DNA of 42,049 nt from NCBI GenBank assembly GCA_955652835.1, contig CATPBO010000208.1, positions 1-42,049 of the forward strand. Reading direction: 5' to 3'. The stretch comes from Candidatus Dormiibacterota bacterium (GTDB lineage: Bacteria; Chloroflexota; Dormibacteria; Dormibacterales; Dormibacteraceae). Below the pieces are notes generated by a model. It did not search any database. It had not been told where the DNA came from and saw only the letters and a program-made list of their open reading frames with translations. This document shows, one piece after another, positions 1 through 6,959 of this stretch (position 1 is its first letter; each line of letters begins with the position of its first letter). Both the position numbers and the translations under genes were made by a program.

Positions 1-693
1 ATCGTCTCGGGTGGCACAGGTTCCGGCAAGACGACGCTTCTCAACGTGCTGTCCGGCTTCATCCCGGCCAACGAGCGCATCGTCACGTGCGAGGATGCCG
101 CCGAGCTGCGGCTCCGCCAGGTTCACGTGATCAGCCTCGAATCCAAGCCGCAAAACGTGGAAGGCCGGGGTGCGATCTCGATCCGCGACCTGGTGCGCAA
201 CTGCCTGCGCATGCGGCCCGACCGGATCATCGTCGGCGAGTGCCGTGGCCCAGAAGCTCTGGACATGCTGCAGGCGATGAACACCGGCCACGACGGGTCG
301 ATGAGCACGCTTCACGCCAACAACCCGCGCGACGGCCTCAACCGTCTGGAAACATTGGTCTTGCTCGCCGGCACCGAGCTTCCCTCTCGGGCCATCCGCA
401 GCCAGATCACATCCGCCGTCAACGTTATCGTTCAGACGGAGCGGTTGCGTGGCGGCGCGCGCAAGGTGGTGAGCGTGGCCGAGGTCATGGGGATGGTCGA
501 CGGCGAGATCGCGCTCCAGGAGATCTTCGCCTTCCGCCAGGTCGGGGTGACGCCAGACGGTCGAGCGGTCGGTTACCACACTGCCACCGGGACGAAATCG
601 ATCTTTCTCGCGCACTTCGTCTCCAACGGCGTGCAGCTGCCGGATTCGATGTTCGTGCCCACGAATCGGCCTCCGGCGGAGCAGCTCAACTAA
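1..693 (+). CDS. cpaF: CpaF/TadA-type secretion ATPase, C-terminal part (5' end outside window)
   Basis: This is the C-terminal 230 residues of a hexameric type II/IV secretion ATPase of the CpaF/TadA family, which powers assembly of Tad/Flp-type pili at the inner membrane. The reading frame is open from the first base. Walker A (GGTGSGKTT) is at fragment residues 4-12, the Asp box with CEDAAELRL at about 30-38, Walker B (RIIVGECRG) around residue 80, and the His box ([10 protein letters not shown]) around 99-108. All are intact, so the enzyme should be active. The N-terminal domain lies outside the window. A hybrid histidine kinase follows 45 bases later on the same strand. Other Tad genes are not seen next to it here; a prepilin peptidase and a AAA ATPase occur elsewhere in the window. 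Family assignment is secure; CpaF versus another VirB11-like subfamily is a strong inference from the motifs. Confidence 0.92.
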   Translation: MVSGGTGSGKTTLLNVLSGFIPANERIVTCEDAAELRLRQVHVISLESKPQNVEGRGAISIRDLVRNCLRMRPDRIIVGECRGPEALDMLQAMNTGHDGSMSTLHANNPRDGLNRLETLVLLAGTELPSRAIRSQITSAVNVIVQTERLRGGARKVVSVAEVMGMVDGEIALQEIFAFRQVGVTPDGRAVGYHTATGTKSIFLAHFVSNGVQLPDSMFVPTNRPPAEQLN

Positions 694-738
694 GCCATGG
701 GGGTATTTGACCAGCGTGGTGAAGAGGAGGTGAAGCCC

Positions 739-2325
739 ATGGAAGAGGGAGCCCGCACCGACGGCGTCCCGAAACCCGGAGTGCTGGATGCGGAGCTGCT
801 CGGCGACTTCGGGCACCAGGTGCGCAACCAGCTGAACGCAGTGGTGGGGGCGGCCGGCCTGCTCGCCACCAGCGCCTCGTCAAGCGAAGAGCGTGAGCTC
901 GCGTCGATCGTCGAGATCGGGGCAGAACAGATCGCGAGATTGGTTGACGACGTCCTCGACGCGGCGACCATACAGAGCGGCGAGTTCGAGCTTGCCCTAC
1001 ATCCGTTCGATGTGCGCGCCAGCGTCGAGACCTGCATCGGCCTCGTCGCCGACGCCGCGGGCGCCAAGAGCCTCGACCTTTCCTTTAAAGCGGCGCCGGA
1101 CGTGCCGCCCGTCATCGTCGGCGACTCGCGGCGTCTGGAGCAGATCGTGCTCTCCCTTCTGCACGGTGGGATCGAGCGCACATTCCGCGGCGGTGTCGGG
1201 GTCGAACTCGGCGTCGAGGACAAGGGTGGACTCGTCGCGCTCAGCTTCACGATCCGTGACACCGGGCGAGGGATCCCGGCAAGGATCCTCCGTGGTGGGC
1301 TCGATGGCGCGGCGAATCCTCGCGATCGCCTGGAGCCTGGCGACCGGCTCGCGGTGTTAAGCCTCGGGACCACCAGGCGGCTTGTCGAGATGATGGACGG
1401 CGAGCTGCGCGTTGAGCAAGGCGGTGTCGAGGCGGGACCTGACGCGGGCACGTCGTTTGCGTTCACGATCCTGGCTGAGGTGCTGCCGGCTTCCGTCACG
1501 ACCTCACAGCTCACGCTCGAAGCGATGCGCGTCCTGGTGGTGACCGCCGACCCCACCGAGCGGCGAGTGCTCGCGCTCCAGTCGGAGCAGTGGGGAGCCA
1601 CAGCAACGTCCGCGACGCCCGAAGAAGCGCTGGCGGTGGTGACGGCGGGGCACCCGTTTGACATCGCGGTTGTCGAGCACCGGCCCCCTGTTATCGAAGG
1701 CCTCGAGCTGTCAACAGCGCTGCGCGCGTTGAAGCGTGCGGACCAGCTGCCGATCGTCCTCATCGCGGTGGCGATGCCCGGTCCGGAAGTTGCAGAGGCC
1801 GCCGACACCGGCGTCATCCAGGCCACGCTTACCAAGCCGGTGGCGGCTCGCACGCTTCACGACGTCATGGTCCAGGTCGGCGTCCATGCAGTGCCGCCTC
1901 CCAAGCCTGAGGTCGAAGTGGTGCCAGGGGCGCTCCACGTGCTGATCGCGGATGACAATGCCCTGAACCAGAACCTCTTGAAGCGGCTTGTGGCCAAGCT
2001 CGGACACAGCGTCGATGTGGTATCAAACGGCCGCGAGGCGGTCGCGGCGGTGGCGCAGCAGCCATACGACGCGCTGCTCATGGACGTCCTGATGCCGGAG
2101 ATGGACGGCCTTGAGGCGGCTGAGGCGATCTGCCGTCGCTGGCCGCGCGGTAGCCGGCCGCGCCTGATCGCGCTCACTGCGATGGCCGGCCCAGGTGACG
2201 AGGAACGCTGCCTCAAGGCAGGCTTCGATGACTACATGAGCAAGCCGGTGCACCTGGAGGACCTGGTCGAGGCTTTCAAGGCGGCGGCCGGGTACAGGAC
2301 GACGAGAGAAAAAGCCGACCTCTAG
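739..2325 (+). CDS. Hybrid histidine kinase with two receiver domains (degenerate kinase core)
   Basis: A soluble 528-residue signalling protein without membrane segments. I chose ATG 739 because AGGAGG ends 8 nt upstream; an in-frame ATG at 697 has no such site. Order: HisKA-like helix with His26 (FGHQVRNQLN), HATPase domain about 90-245 with a G1 box DTGRGIP at 174-180, receiver 1 at about 263-381, receiver 2 at about 399-517. Receiver 2 is complete, with acidic residues ADD, Asp449 in LLMDVLMPEMDG, and SKP. Receiver 1 carries Glu313 where the phospho-acceptor Asp belongs. In the N box the Mg-binding Asn is replaced (LLHGGIERT), and His26 is followed by Gln rather than the usual Glu. It lies directly after the secretion ATPase and its stop overlaps the stop of the convergent gene. 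It may control or respond to the pilus system, which is inference. Confidence 0.85.
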   Translation: MEEGARTDGVPKPGVLDAELLGDFGHQVRNQLNAVVGAAGLLATSASSSEERELASIVEIGAEQIARLVDDVLDAATIQSGEFELALHPFDVRASVETCIGLVADAAGAKSLDLSFKAAPDVPPVIVGDSRRLEQIVLSLLHGGIERTFRGGVGVELGVEDKGGLVALSFTIRDTGRGIPARILRGGLDGAANPRDRLEPGDRLAVLSLGTTRRLVEMMDGELRVEQGGVEAGPDAGTSFAFTILAEVLPASVTTSQLTLEAMRVLVVTADPTERRVLALQSEQWGATATSATPEEALAVVTAGHPFDIAVVEHRPPVIEGLELSTALRALKRADQLPIVLIAVAMPGPEVAEAADTGVIQATLTKPVAARTLHDVMVQVGVHAVPPPKPEVEVVPGALHVLIADDNALNQNLLKRLVAKLGHSVDVVSNGREAVAAVAQQPYDALLMDVLMPEMDGLEAAEAICRRWPRGSRPRLIALTAMAGPGDEERCLKAGFDDYMSKPVHLEDLVEAFKAAAGYRTTREKADL

Positions 2326-2636
2326 TCCTTCAGCCGGCTGTCCAGGCGGTCCTCGCGTCCCGCCCGCCGCGACGCCCGAGCCTCGAGAAAGACGACCACG
2401 ATCACTATCACACCGCCGAGCACCATCAAACCACCCAGTGCCTCGGCCTCCACGCCGCGTGGCTGGCTGATGATCTGAACCATCGCCGCGCCGAAGACCA
2501 GGATGTAGCTGACGCCAAGCAGCCTGACCCGCGGCGTCACTCCGACCTCCTCGCCTCCTCGCCACGGCCGCTTGCCGATGATGAGCAGGTATGCACCCAT
2601 GACCAGCGCGAGAGCGGCGAGCGCAAGGGAGACCAT
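2322..2636 (-). CDS. Small membrane protein with three predicted helices, unknown function
   Basis: I do not recognise a family. From ATG 2636 the product has 104 residues. Hydrophobic segments are at about 2-20 (VSLALAALALVMGAYLLII), about 41-58 (LLGVSYILVFGAAMVQIIS) and about 68-87 (GLMVLGGVIVIVVVFLEA), followed by a very basic and acidic C-terminal tail (RASRRAGREDRLDSRLKD). An alternative ATG at 2702 would add 22 residues but overlaps the hisS start on the other strand; a minus-strand promoter candidate at 2667-2696 favours the shorter form. Neither start has a Shine-Dalgarno site. The stop codon overlaps the stop of the hybrid kinase. Existence is supported by the clean membrane topology and the matching intergenic space; function is unknown. 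Confidence 0.6.
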   Translation of the reverse strand: MVSLALAALALVMGAYLLIIGKRPWRGGEEVGVTPRVRLLGVSYILVFGAAMVQIISQPRGVEAEALGGLMVLGGVIVIVVVFLEARASRRAGREDRLDSRLKD

Positions 2637-2666
2637 CTGAACAAGGGCTGTAGTCACCGGCGACTG

Positions 2667-2696
2667 ATAGTAACCGTAGGTTCTTACAATCGTCAC
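2667..2696 (-). promoter_or_regulatory. Candidate promoter of the small membrane protein gene
   Basis: On the minus strand GTGACG (plus 2691-2696) and TACTAT (plus 2667-2672) are separated by 18 bases. Transcription would start near 2660, about 24 nt before ATG 2636. The element overlaps the candidate -10 of hisS, so the two divergent promoters would compete. Each hexamer matches the sigma-70 consensus at only four of six positions. Confidence 0.3.
2685..2690 (+). promoter_or_regulatory. Candidate -10 element of hisS-aspS (near-leaderless)
   Basis: TACAAT lies 10 nt before ATG 2701. There is no convincing -35 hexamer and no Shine-Dalgarno site between it and the start codon. A transcript starting 6-8 nt downstream of the hexamer would have a leader of only a few bases. 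The same spacing recurs at dinG and thrS. Confidence 0.45.
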
Positions 2697-2700
2697 TCTC

Positions 2701-3957
2701 ATGCCACGCTCTGAGCCGATCAAGGCCGTCCGCGGAATGCGCGACATCCTGCCTCGGGAACGCGCGATCTGGCGCGTCGCCGAGAAGGCCGCTGCAGACG
2801 TCGCTCGCAGCTTCGGCTATGCGGAAATCGTGACGCCGGTGATCGAGCACGCGGAGCTGATCGAGCGCGTGGGCGAAGACACCGACGCCGTCGCCAAGGA
2901 GCTATACCGCTTCGACGACCGGGGCGGACGGCACCTCGCGTTGCGCCCGGAAGCCACCGCGGGCGTGGTCCGCGCGTACTTCGAAGGCCACCTCAACCAG
3001 GAGCCACCGCCCGCGCGCCTCTTCTTGATCGGGCCGATGTTCCGCTACAACCGCCCTCAGAAGGGTCGGTATCGCCAGTTCTTCCAGCTCGATGTGGAGG
3101 CGATCGGCAGCGACAGCCCGGCTCTGGACGCGGAGGTGATCGAGATCGCAGCCACCTGGCTGCACGAGCTCGGCCTTCGTGAGCTGAGGCTGGAGCTCAA
3201 CACCATCGGGGACTCGAAGTGCCGCCCCGCCTATCTCGAGCTCCTGCGGGCCTACTACCGTCCTTTGCAAGACCAGCTGCATGGCGACTGCCAGCGCCGG
3301 CTCGAGACCAACCCGCTGCTGCTGCTTGATTGCAAGGTCCCGCAGTGCCAGCCATTCAAAGTAGACGCGCCCCGCATCACCGACCACCTGTGCGAGGAGT
3401 GCACGGTAGCGTGGGCGGCGGTGCGCCGCCTGCTGGATGCCTCAGGGATCGAGTATCGCCTGGATCCTTACCTCGTGCGCGGCCTCGACTACTACACGCG
3501 CACGGTCTTCGAGATCTACCCCGCGAACGGCGAGGGAGCCCAGGACGCGCTGGGTGGCGGGGGGCGGTATGACGGCCTGGCGGAGGCGGAGGGCTGGCCG
3601 CCGACACCGGGCGTCGGTTTCGCGGGCGGATTGGATCGCGTGACCGAGTTGGTCAAGGCCGGCGGGGCGGAGGTGATTGCAGCTCCGGCGGCGGAGGTCG
3701 TAGTGCTTGCGGACGCCGGTCTCGATGTCGCCGCCGCGGACGTCGCTCGCATCTGCCGCACGGTGCGATCGGTCGCCGTCGACTACGAGTCGAAGAGCCT
3801 GAAGGCGAAGATGCGATCGGCGAACAAGCTCGGCGCCCGTTGGGTGTTGCTGCTCAGCGCGGCCGAGGTCGAGCGTCGTGTTGTGCAGCTGAAAGAGATG
3901 GCCAGCGGCGAGCAGGTCGAAGTCGGGTGGGCGGACCTGCCGTCACATCTCGCATGA
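2701..3957 (+). CDS. hisS: Histidyl-tRNA synthetase
   Basis: A class II synthetase of 418 residues, the usual bacterial length, which charges tRNA-His in the cytoplasm. Motif 1 with the ALRPEATAGVVRAY stretch, motif 2 (FRYNRPQKGRYRQFFQ), the histidine-binding LVRGLDYYTRTVFE segment and motif 3 (GVGFAGGLDRV) are all present, followed by an anticodon-binding domain over roughly the last 100 residues. ATG 2701 gives the expected N-terminus (KAVRGMRDILP near the start). It overlaps aspS by four bases (ATGA), so the two are translationally coupled. The hisS-aspS pair is widespread in Firmicutes and relatives. No T-box leader is present, since there are only about 65 bases between hisS and the upstream gene start. 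Confidence 0.97.
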   Translation: MPRSEPIKAVRGMRDILPRERAIWRVAEKAAADVARSFGYAEIVTPVIEHAELIERVGEDTDAVAKELYRFDDRGGRHLALRPEATAGVVRAYFEGHLNQEPPPARLFLIGPMFRYNRPQKGRYRQFFQLDVEAIGSDSPALDAEVIEIAATWLHELGLRELRLELNTIGDSKCRPAYLELLRAYYRPLQDQLHGDCQRRLETNPLLLLDCKVPQCQPFKVDAPRITDHLCEECTVAWAAVRRLLDASGIEYRLDPYLVRGLDYYTRTVFEIYPANGEGAQDALGGGGRYDGLAEAEGWPPTPGVGFAGGLDRVTELVKAGGAEVIAAPAAEVVVLADAGLDVAAADVARICRTVRSVAVDYESKSLKAKMRSANKLGARWVLLLSAAEVERRVVQLKEMASGEQVEVGWADLPSHLA

Positions 3958-5711
3958 GCGGCTACACAGCGCCGCACTGCGGCTCGCTCCGCGCATCGGA
4001 TGAAGGGCGGGAGCTGGAGCTCTACGGGTGGGTGGCCCGGCGACGCGACCACGGAGGTTTGATCTTCATCGACCTGCGCGACCGCTGGGGCGCGGTGCAG
4101 GTGGTGTTCAACCCGACCAAAGCGCCGGACGCGCATGCGGCCGCATCCGACCTCAGGTCCGAGTACGTCGTGCGTGTCAAAGGCATGGTGGGCCGCAGGC
4201 CCACTGGTTCGGAAAACCCCCGGATGCCGACGGGCGATGTAGAGCTGACGGCTTCCGAGCTGGAGGTGATCTCCATCGCGAAGACGCCGCCATTCCAGAT
4301 TGAGGATGAGGTCGAAGCGGACGAAGCGCTGCGTCTGAAATATCGGTATCTGGATCTGCGCAGGCCGCGAATGCAGCGCATTCTCGAGACCCGGCATCGC
4401 GTCACAAAGGTCATCCACGCGTACATGGATGCCAACGAGTTCGTTGAGGTCGAGACCCCGATGCTGCTCAAAGGAACGCCCGAGGGAGCGCGGGACTTCA
4501 TAGTGCCGTCTCGACTTCATCCGGGTAACTTCTTCGCATTGCCGCAGTCGCCGCAGCAGTTGAAACAGCTGCTCATGGTTGCCGGCATGGGCCGCTACTA
4601 CCAGATTGCGCGCTGCCTCCGCGACGAGGACCTGCGGGCCGACCGAGTGCTGGAGATCACCCAGCTGGACGTTGAGATGTCCTTCTGCACGGAAGAGGAC
4701 GTCTTCAGCTTGATCGAAGGTCTCTGGGTCCGCATCTGGAAAGAGATCCTCGACGTTGACCTCGTCACTCCGTTTCCTCGACTCGATATGCAGCAATGTC
4801 TGCTGCGCTACGGCACCGACAAGCCCGACCTGCGCTACGAGCTGGAGATCGCCGATGTCACCGATGCGCTGCGTGAAACCAATGCAACGCGTCTGCGCGC
4901 TGCTTTGGATCAGGGTGGAGTTGCGCGGTGTCTCAGCGTGCCGGGCGGGCGCGACATGTCACGACGCGAGCTCGACGAGCTGGCTCTGATGGCGCAGGGC
5001 GCCGGAGCGAAGGGTCTCACCTGGCTGCCCGGGCCGCTGGACAAATTCCTAAGCGAAGGCGAGCAGGCGGCCATCAAGTCGGCAGTACAGGCCGGCTCGG
5101 ATGACCTGGTCCTGCTCGTCGCGGACCGCAAGCGCAAAGCAGAAACGGTGATGGGCTTGCTGAGGCGCGAGATCGCTCGCCGTCGCAAGCTCGCCCGGGA
5201 AGAAGAATGGCGCCCGCTGTGGGTGTTTCCGATGTACCTCTTCGAGGAGGACGACGAGGGTCGCTTGACTTACGGCCACCATCCTTTTACTTCGCCGTGG
5301 CCTGAGGATCTCGAACTGATCGAATCGAGACCCCTCGACGTCCGCGCCCGCGCATACGACAGCGTCATCAACGGCGTTGAGCTGGCGAGCGGAAGCATCC
5401 GAATCCACCAACGTGCTTTGCAGGAGCGCGTGTTCGAGATTCTCGGCATGGACAAGGCCACGATTCAGAATCGCTTTGGCCATCTTCTCGAAGCATTCGA
5501 GTATGGGGTGCCACCTCACGGCGGGATCGCACCGGGGATCGATCGACTGATGATGGTGCTGATCGGCACCGACAACATCAGGGACGTCGTCCCTTTTCCC
5601 AAGACTCAGAGCCACCAGGACTTGATGCTCGGCGCGCCCAGCCCGGTCGATGCGGCGCAGCTCGAAGAGCTCCACATCCAGGTTGTTCCCCCCAAGAAGC
5701 CGGCCTCGTAG
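3954..5711 (+). CDS. aspS: Aspartyl-tRNA synthetase, probably non-discriminating (Asp/Asn)
   Basis: A bacterial-type class II synthetase of 585 residues: N-terminal OB-fold anticodon domain (residues about 1-115), catalytic core interrupted by a GAD-like insertion, and C-terminal motif 3 (GGIAPGIDRLMMVL). ATG 3954 overlaps the hisS stop and gives the expected GSLRASDEGRELELYGWVARR start. His33 in ARRRDHGGLIFIDLRD sits where discriminating enzymes such as E. coli have Leu. His at this position is characteristic of non-discriminating AspRS, which also charges tRNA-Asn for later amidation by GatCAB. That specificity is inferred, since no asnS or gatCAB lies in this window. It is followed by a 180-base gene-free stretch with hairpins. 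Confidence 0.97.
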   Translation: MSGYTAPHCGSLRASDEGRELELYGWVARRRDHGGLIFIDLRDRWGAVQVVFNPTKAPDAHAAASDLRSEYVVRVKGMVGRRPTGSENPRMPTGDVELTASELEVISIAKTPPFQIEDEVEADEALRLKYRYLDLRRPRMQRILETRHRVTKVIHAYMDANEFVEVETPMLLKGTPEGARDFIVPSRLHPGNFFALPQSPQQLKQLLMVAGMGRYYQIARCLRDEDLRADRVLEITQLDVEMSFCTEEDVFSLIEGLWVRIWKEILDVDLVTPFPRLDMQQCLLRYGTDKPDLRYELEIADVTDALRETNATRLRAALDQGGVARCLSVPGGRDMSRRELDELALMAQGAGAKGLTWLPGPLDKFLSEGEQAAIKSAVQAGSDDLVLLVADRKRKAETVMGLLRREIARRRKLAREEEWRPLWVFPMYLFEEDDEGRLTYGHHPFTSPWPEDLELIESRPLDVRARAYDSVINGVELASGSIRIHQRALQERVFEILGMDKATIQNRFGHLLEAFEYGVPPHGGIAPGIDRLMMVLIGTDNIRDVVPFPKTQSHQDLMLGAPSPVDAAQLEELHIQVVPPKKPAS

Positions 5712-5891
5712 TATTGGCAGGCTCCCGAAGGGCTGCGGGCGATGTGCGCGTTGCCCAACTAGACAGCATTAGGGACCCCGGAGTCCGGATAGCCGACCAA
5801 ATGCCCGCTCGACGGGACTTGGAAAGCCATGGCAGGGGACCCACCTGAGCTCGCTCAGGACAACCCACCCCCGTGACCCGGAGGGAGCACG
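5712..5891 (+). ncRNA. Hairpin-rich intergenic stretch, candidate small RNA (possibly 6S-like)
   Basis: The stretch between aspS and the next gene has no plausible coding frame. Visible structures are an 8-bp hairpin at 5737-5756 (GGGCGATG, loop TGCG, CGTTGCCC), GGAC/GTCC around 5773-5786, CCCG/CGGG at 5804-5815, and CCTGAG-CTCG-CTCAGG at 5844-5859. A possible long-range pairing is GCATT 5766-5770 with AATGC 5800-5804, and TGCC 5752-5755 with GGCA 5831-5834, enclosing an asymmetric bubble. In Bacillus subtilis the 6S RNA gene bsrA lies just downstream of aspS, which is why I consider 6S. I could not assemble a full closing stem, so identity is unproven. No SRP RNA, tmRNA or tRNA signature was found. 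Confidence 0.25.
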
Positions 5892-6221
5892 TTGGACCTG
5901 CTCAGACTGATCCCTCCTGGCCTGATCGTGGGCACTTTGATGGTTCTGATTCTGTCCCAACTGTTTTTTGCCTTCCTGCCCTACCGCCGGCGCGCTTACA
6001 TACCGATCCTTCTGATGACCGCGATCGGGTTCGCGCTCGGCCAACTGTGGGATTTCATCGGCCTCTCTTCGTTCCGCCTGGGGGAGGCGAACGCGCTGCC
6101 TGCCGTCGCGTTCGCTCTTCTCCTCCAGCCCCTGGCGCGCTTTGTGCCGCGCCCAAGCCGGGAACCCAAGGAACCAAAACCGAGCAAGCCCGAAGACTCT
6201 CGACCGGCGCGTGGCCAATAG
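5892..6221 (+). CDS. Small membrane protein, unknown function
   Basis: A 109-residue protein starting at TTG 5892, supported by GGAGG at 5880-5884 with 7 nt spacing. Two clear hydrophobic helices (about residues 7-29, GLIVGTLMVLILSQLFFAFL, and about 36-52, YIPILLMTAIGFALGQ) and a shorter third one (about 67-84) precede a charged, proline- and lysine-rich C-terminal tail (PRPSREPKEPKPSKPEDSRP). I recognise no family. A hairpin directly behind its stop may end the transcript, separating it from the stress module that follows. The good ribosome binding site and clear topology make it a real gene. Confidence 0.7.
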   Translation: MDLLRLIPPGLIVGTLMVLILSQLFFAFLPYRRRAYIPILLMTAIGFALGQLWDFIGLSSFRLGEANALPAVAFALLLQPLARFVPRPSREPKEPKPSKPEDSRPARGQ

Positions 6222-6240
6222 GAACCGCCCGGTTCCTTCT
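6221..6240 (+). terminator. Possible weak intrinsic terminator
   Basis: A perfect 6-bp hairpin (GGAACC, loop GCCC, GGTTCC at 6221-6236) starts at the last base of the preceding stop codon and is followed by TTCT, then a loosely T-rich stretch around 6248-6261. The U-tract is poor, so termination efficiency is uncertain. Its place just before the SigB-type promoter fits a boundary between transcription units. Confidence 0.4.
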
Positions 6241-6257
6241 CATACACTTGCTTTTGT

Positions 6258-6283
6258 GTTTGCAGGCTTGATCCAAAGGGTAT
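6258..6283 (+). promoter_or_regulatory. SigB/SigF-type stress promoter upstream of the sigma operon
   Basis: GTTTGC (6258-6263) and GGGTAT (6278-6283) are separated by exactly 14 bases. This matches the SigB consensus of Bacillus (GTTTAA, N12-14, GGGWAW) and the related actinobacterial SigB/SigF consensus. ATG 6291 follows after 7 bases, so the transcript would begin at or next to the start codon and be leaderless. The operon it drives encodes a SigB-type factor and its candidate antagonist, so the promoter is probably autoregulatory. Confidence 0.75.
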
Positions 6284-6290
6284 TCACAGG

Positions 6291-6614
6291 ATGAGCGCGC
6301 AGAGCTTCATGTGGCTCGCGTTCGGGGTCGCCGCGCTTCTCGTGGCGCTGGCCCTGGCCGCGGTGCTTTTACGGCTCCGCGGCACCCTTGGGGCGGTTGA
6401 AGAGCTTTTGGAAACGACCAATGAGGAGATGAAGGAGACGCTGCCCGAGGTCCGGCAGACCATCGGGAACGTCAACGACATCACGGCCGGCGTAAACGTA
6501 GGTCTGCGGACGGCGGGCGGCGGAGCGGCGGCTGCTGGTCGCGGGATTCGTTCCGCTGCTCACGGTGTGAAGGTGGCGGGTCAGAGCCTTGTTCGAACCG
6601 TATTAGGAGGTTAG
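6291..6614 (+). CDS. DUF948 family protein (YtxG-like)
   Basis: A 107-residue protein with one N-terminal membrane helix (about 8-27, FGVAALLVALALAAVLLRL) followed by an amphipathic, coiled-coil-like stretch (LGAVEELLETTNEEMKETLP) and a segment rich in Gly, Ala and Val. This is the layout of DUF948, to which Bacillus YtxG belongs. In B. subtilis ytxG and ytxH are in an operon controlled by SigB and SigH. Here the gene is the first of a unit with a YtxH-like gene 2 bases later, a RsbW-like gene and a SigB-type gene, under a SigB-type promoter. A general-stress role is inferred from this context; the biochemical function of the family is not known. Confidence 0.75.
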   Translation: MSAQSFMWLAFGVAALLVALALAAVLLRLRGTLGAVEELLETTNEEMKETLPEVRQTIGNVNDITAGVNVGLRTAGGGAAAAGRGIRSAAHGVKVAGQSLVRTVLGG

Positions 6615-6616
6615 CG

Positions 6617-6946
6617 ATGGCTGACGAGACGAACGGTGGCGGTGGTGGCTTTGGTTGGTTCATTCTTGGCGGCTTGATCGGTCTCGCCGCCGGCGCCTAC
6701 ATTGCTTCGGGCCCAGGACGATCCCAGGTCGACAGCCTCCGCAGCAAGACCATCGAGCTCAGCGGAAGCGAACCAGTGCAGCGCGCGAAAGACGCAGCAC
6801 AGCGTGCGCGGCAGATGGTCACCGATCCGGATCACCCGGTCGGCAAGGCGATCCAGGACGGGGTCGCGGCCGCGAAGCGCAAGCGCGAAGAGCTCGAAGC
6901 GACGGCCATGCGCAAGATGCAGCAGCCCACGGACGGCAAGGAATAA
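6617..6946 (+). CDS. YtxH-like stress-associated membrane protein
   Basis: A 109-residue protein. After a glycine-rich start, one short membrane helix (about residues 12-30, FGWFILGGLIGLAAGAYIA) is followed by a long charged helical tail (QRAKDAAQRARQMV and later AAAKRKREELEATAMRKM). This is the typical organisation of the YtxH/Gvp-like family linked to general stress in Firmicutes. AGGAGG at 6605-6610 gives a strong ribosome binding site 6 nt before ATG 6617, and overlaps the end of the upstream gene. It sits between the DUF948 gene and the anti-sigma gene, in the same order as ytxG-ytxH. Molecular function is unknown. Confidence 0.72.
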   Translation: MADETNGGGGGFGWFILGGLIGLAAGAYIASGPGRSQVDSLRSKTIELSGSEPVQRAKDAAQRARQMVTDPDHPVGKAIQDGVAAAKRKREELEATAMRKMQQPTDGKE

Positions 6947-6959
6947 AGGAAGAGGACAG

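Noticed and set aside
699-706. GGGTAT at 701-706 as a SigB-type -10
   Set aside because: No GTTT-type -35 lies 12-16 bases upstream.
697-738. Start of the hybrid kinase at ATG 697
   Set aside because: It has no ribosome binding site, while ATG 739 has AGGAGG at ideal spacing.
690-1853. Long minus-strand open frame across the hybrid kinase
   Set aside because: It is a GC-rich shadow of a clear kinase/receiver gene, with low-complexity Ser/Arg/Thr composition and no domain.
5712-5891. SRP RNA, tmRNA, RNase P RNA or tRNA after aspS
   Set aside because: No GGUCAGGUCCGGAAGGAAGCAG-type SRP loop, no tmRNA acceptor and TUC arm, no RNase P core and no tRNA TUC loop found.
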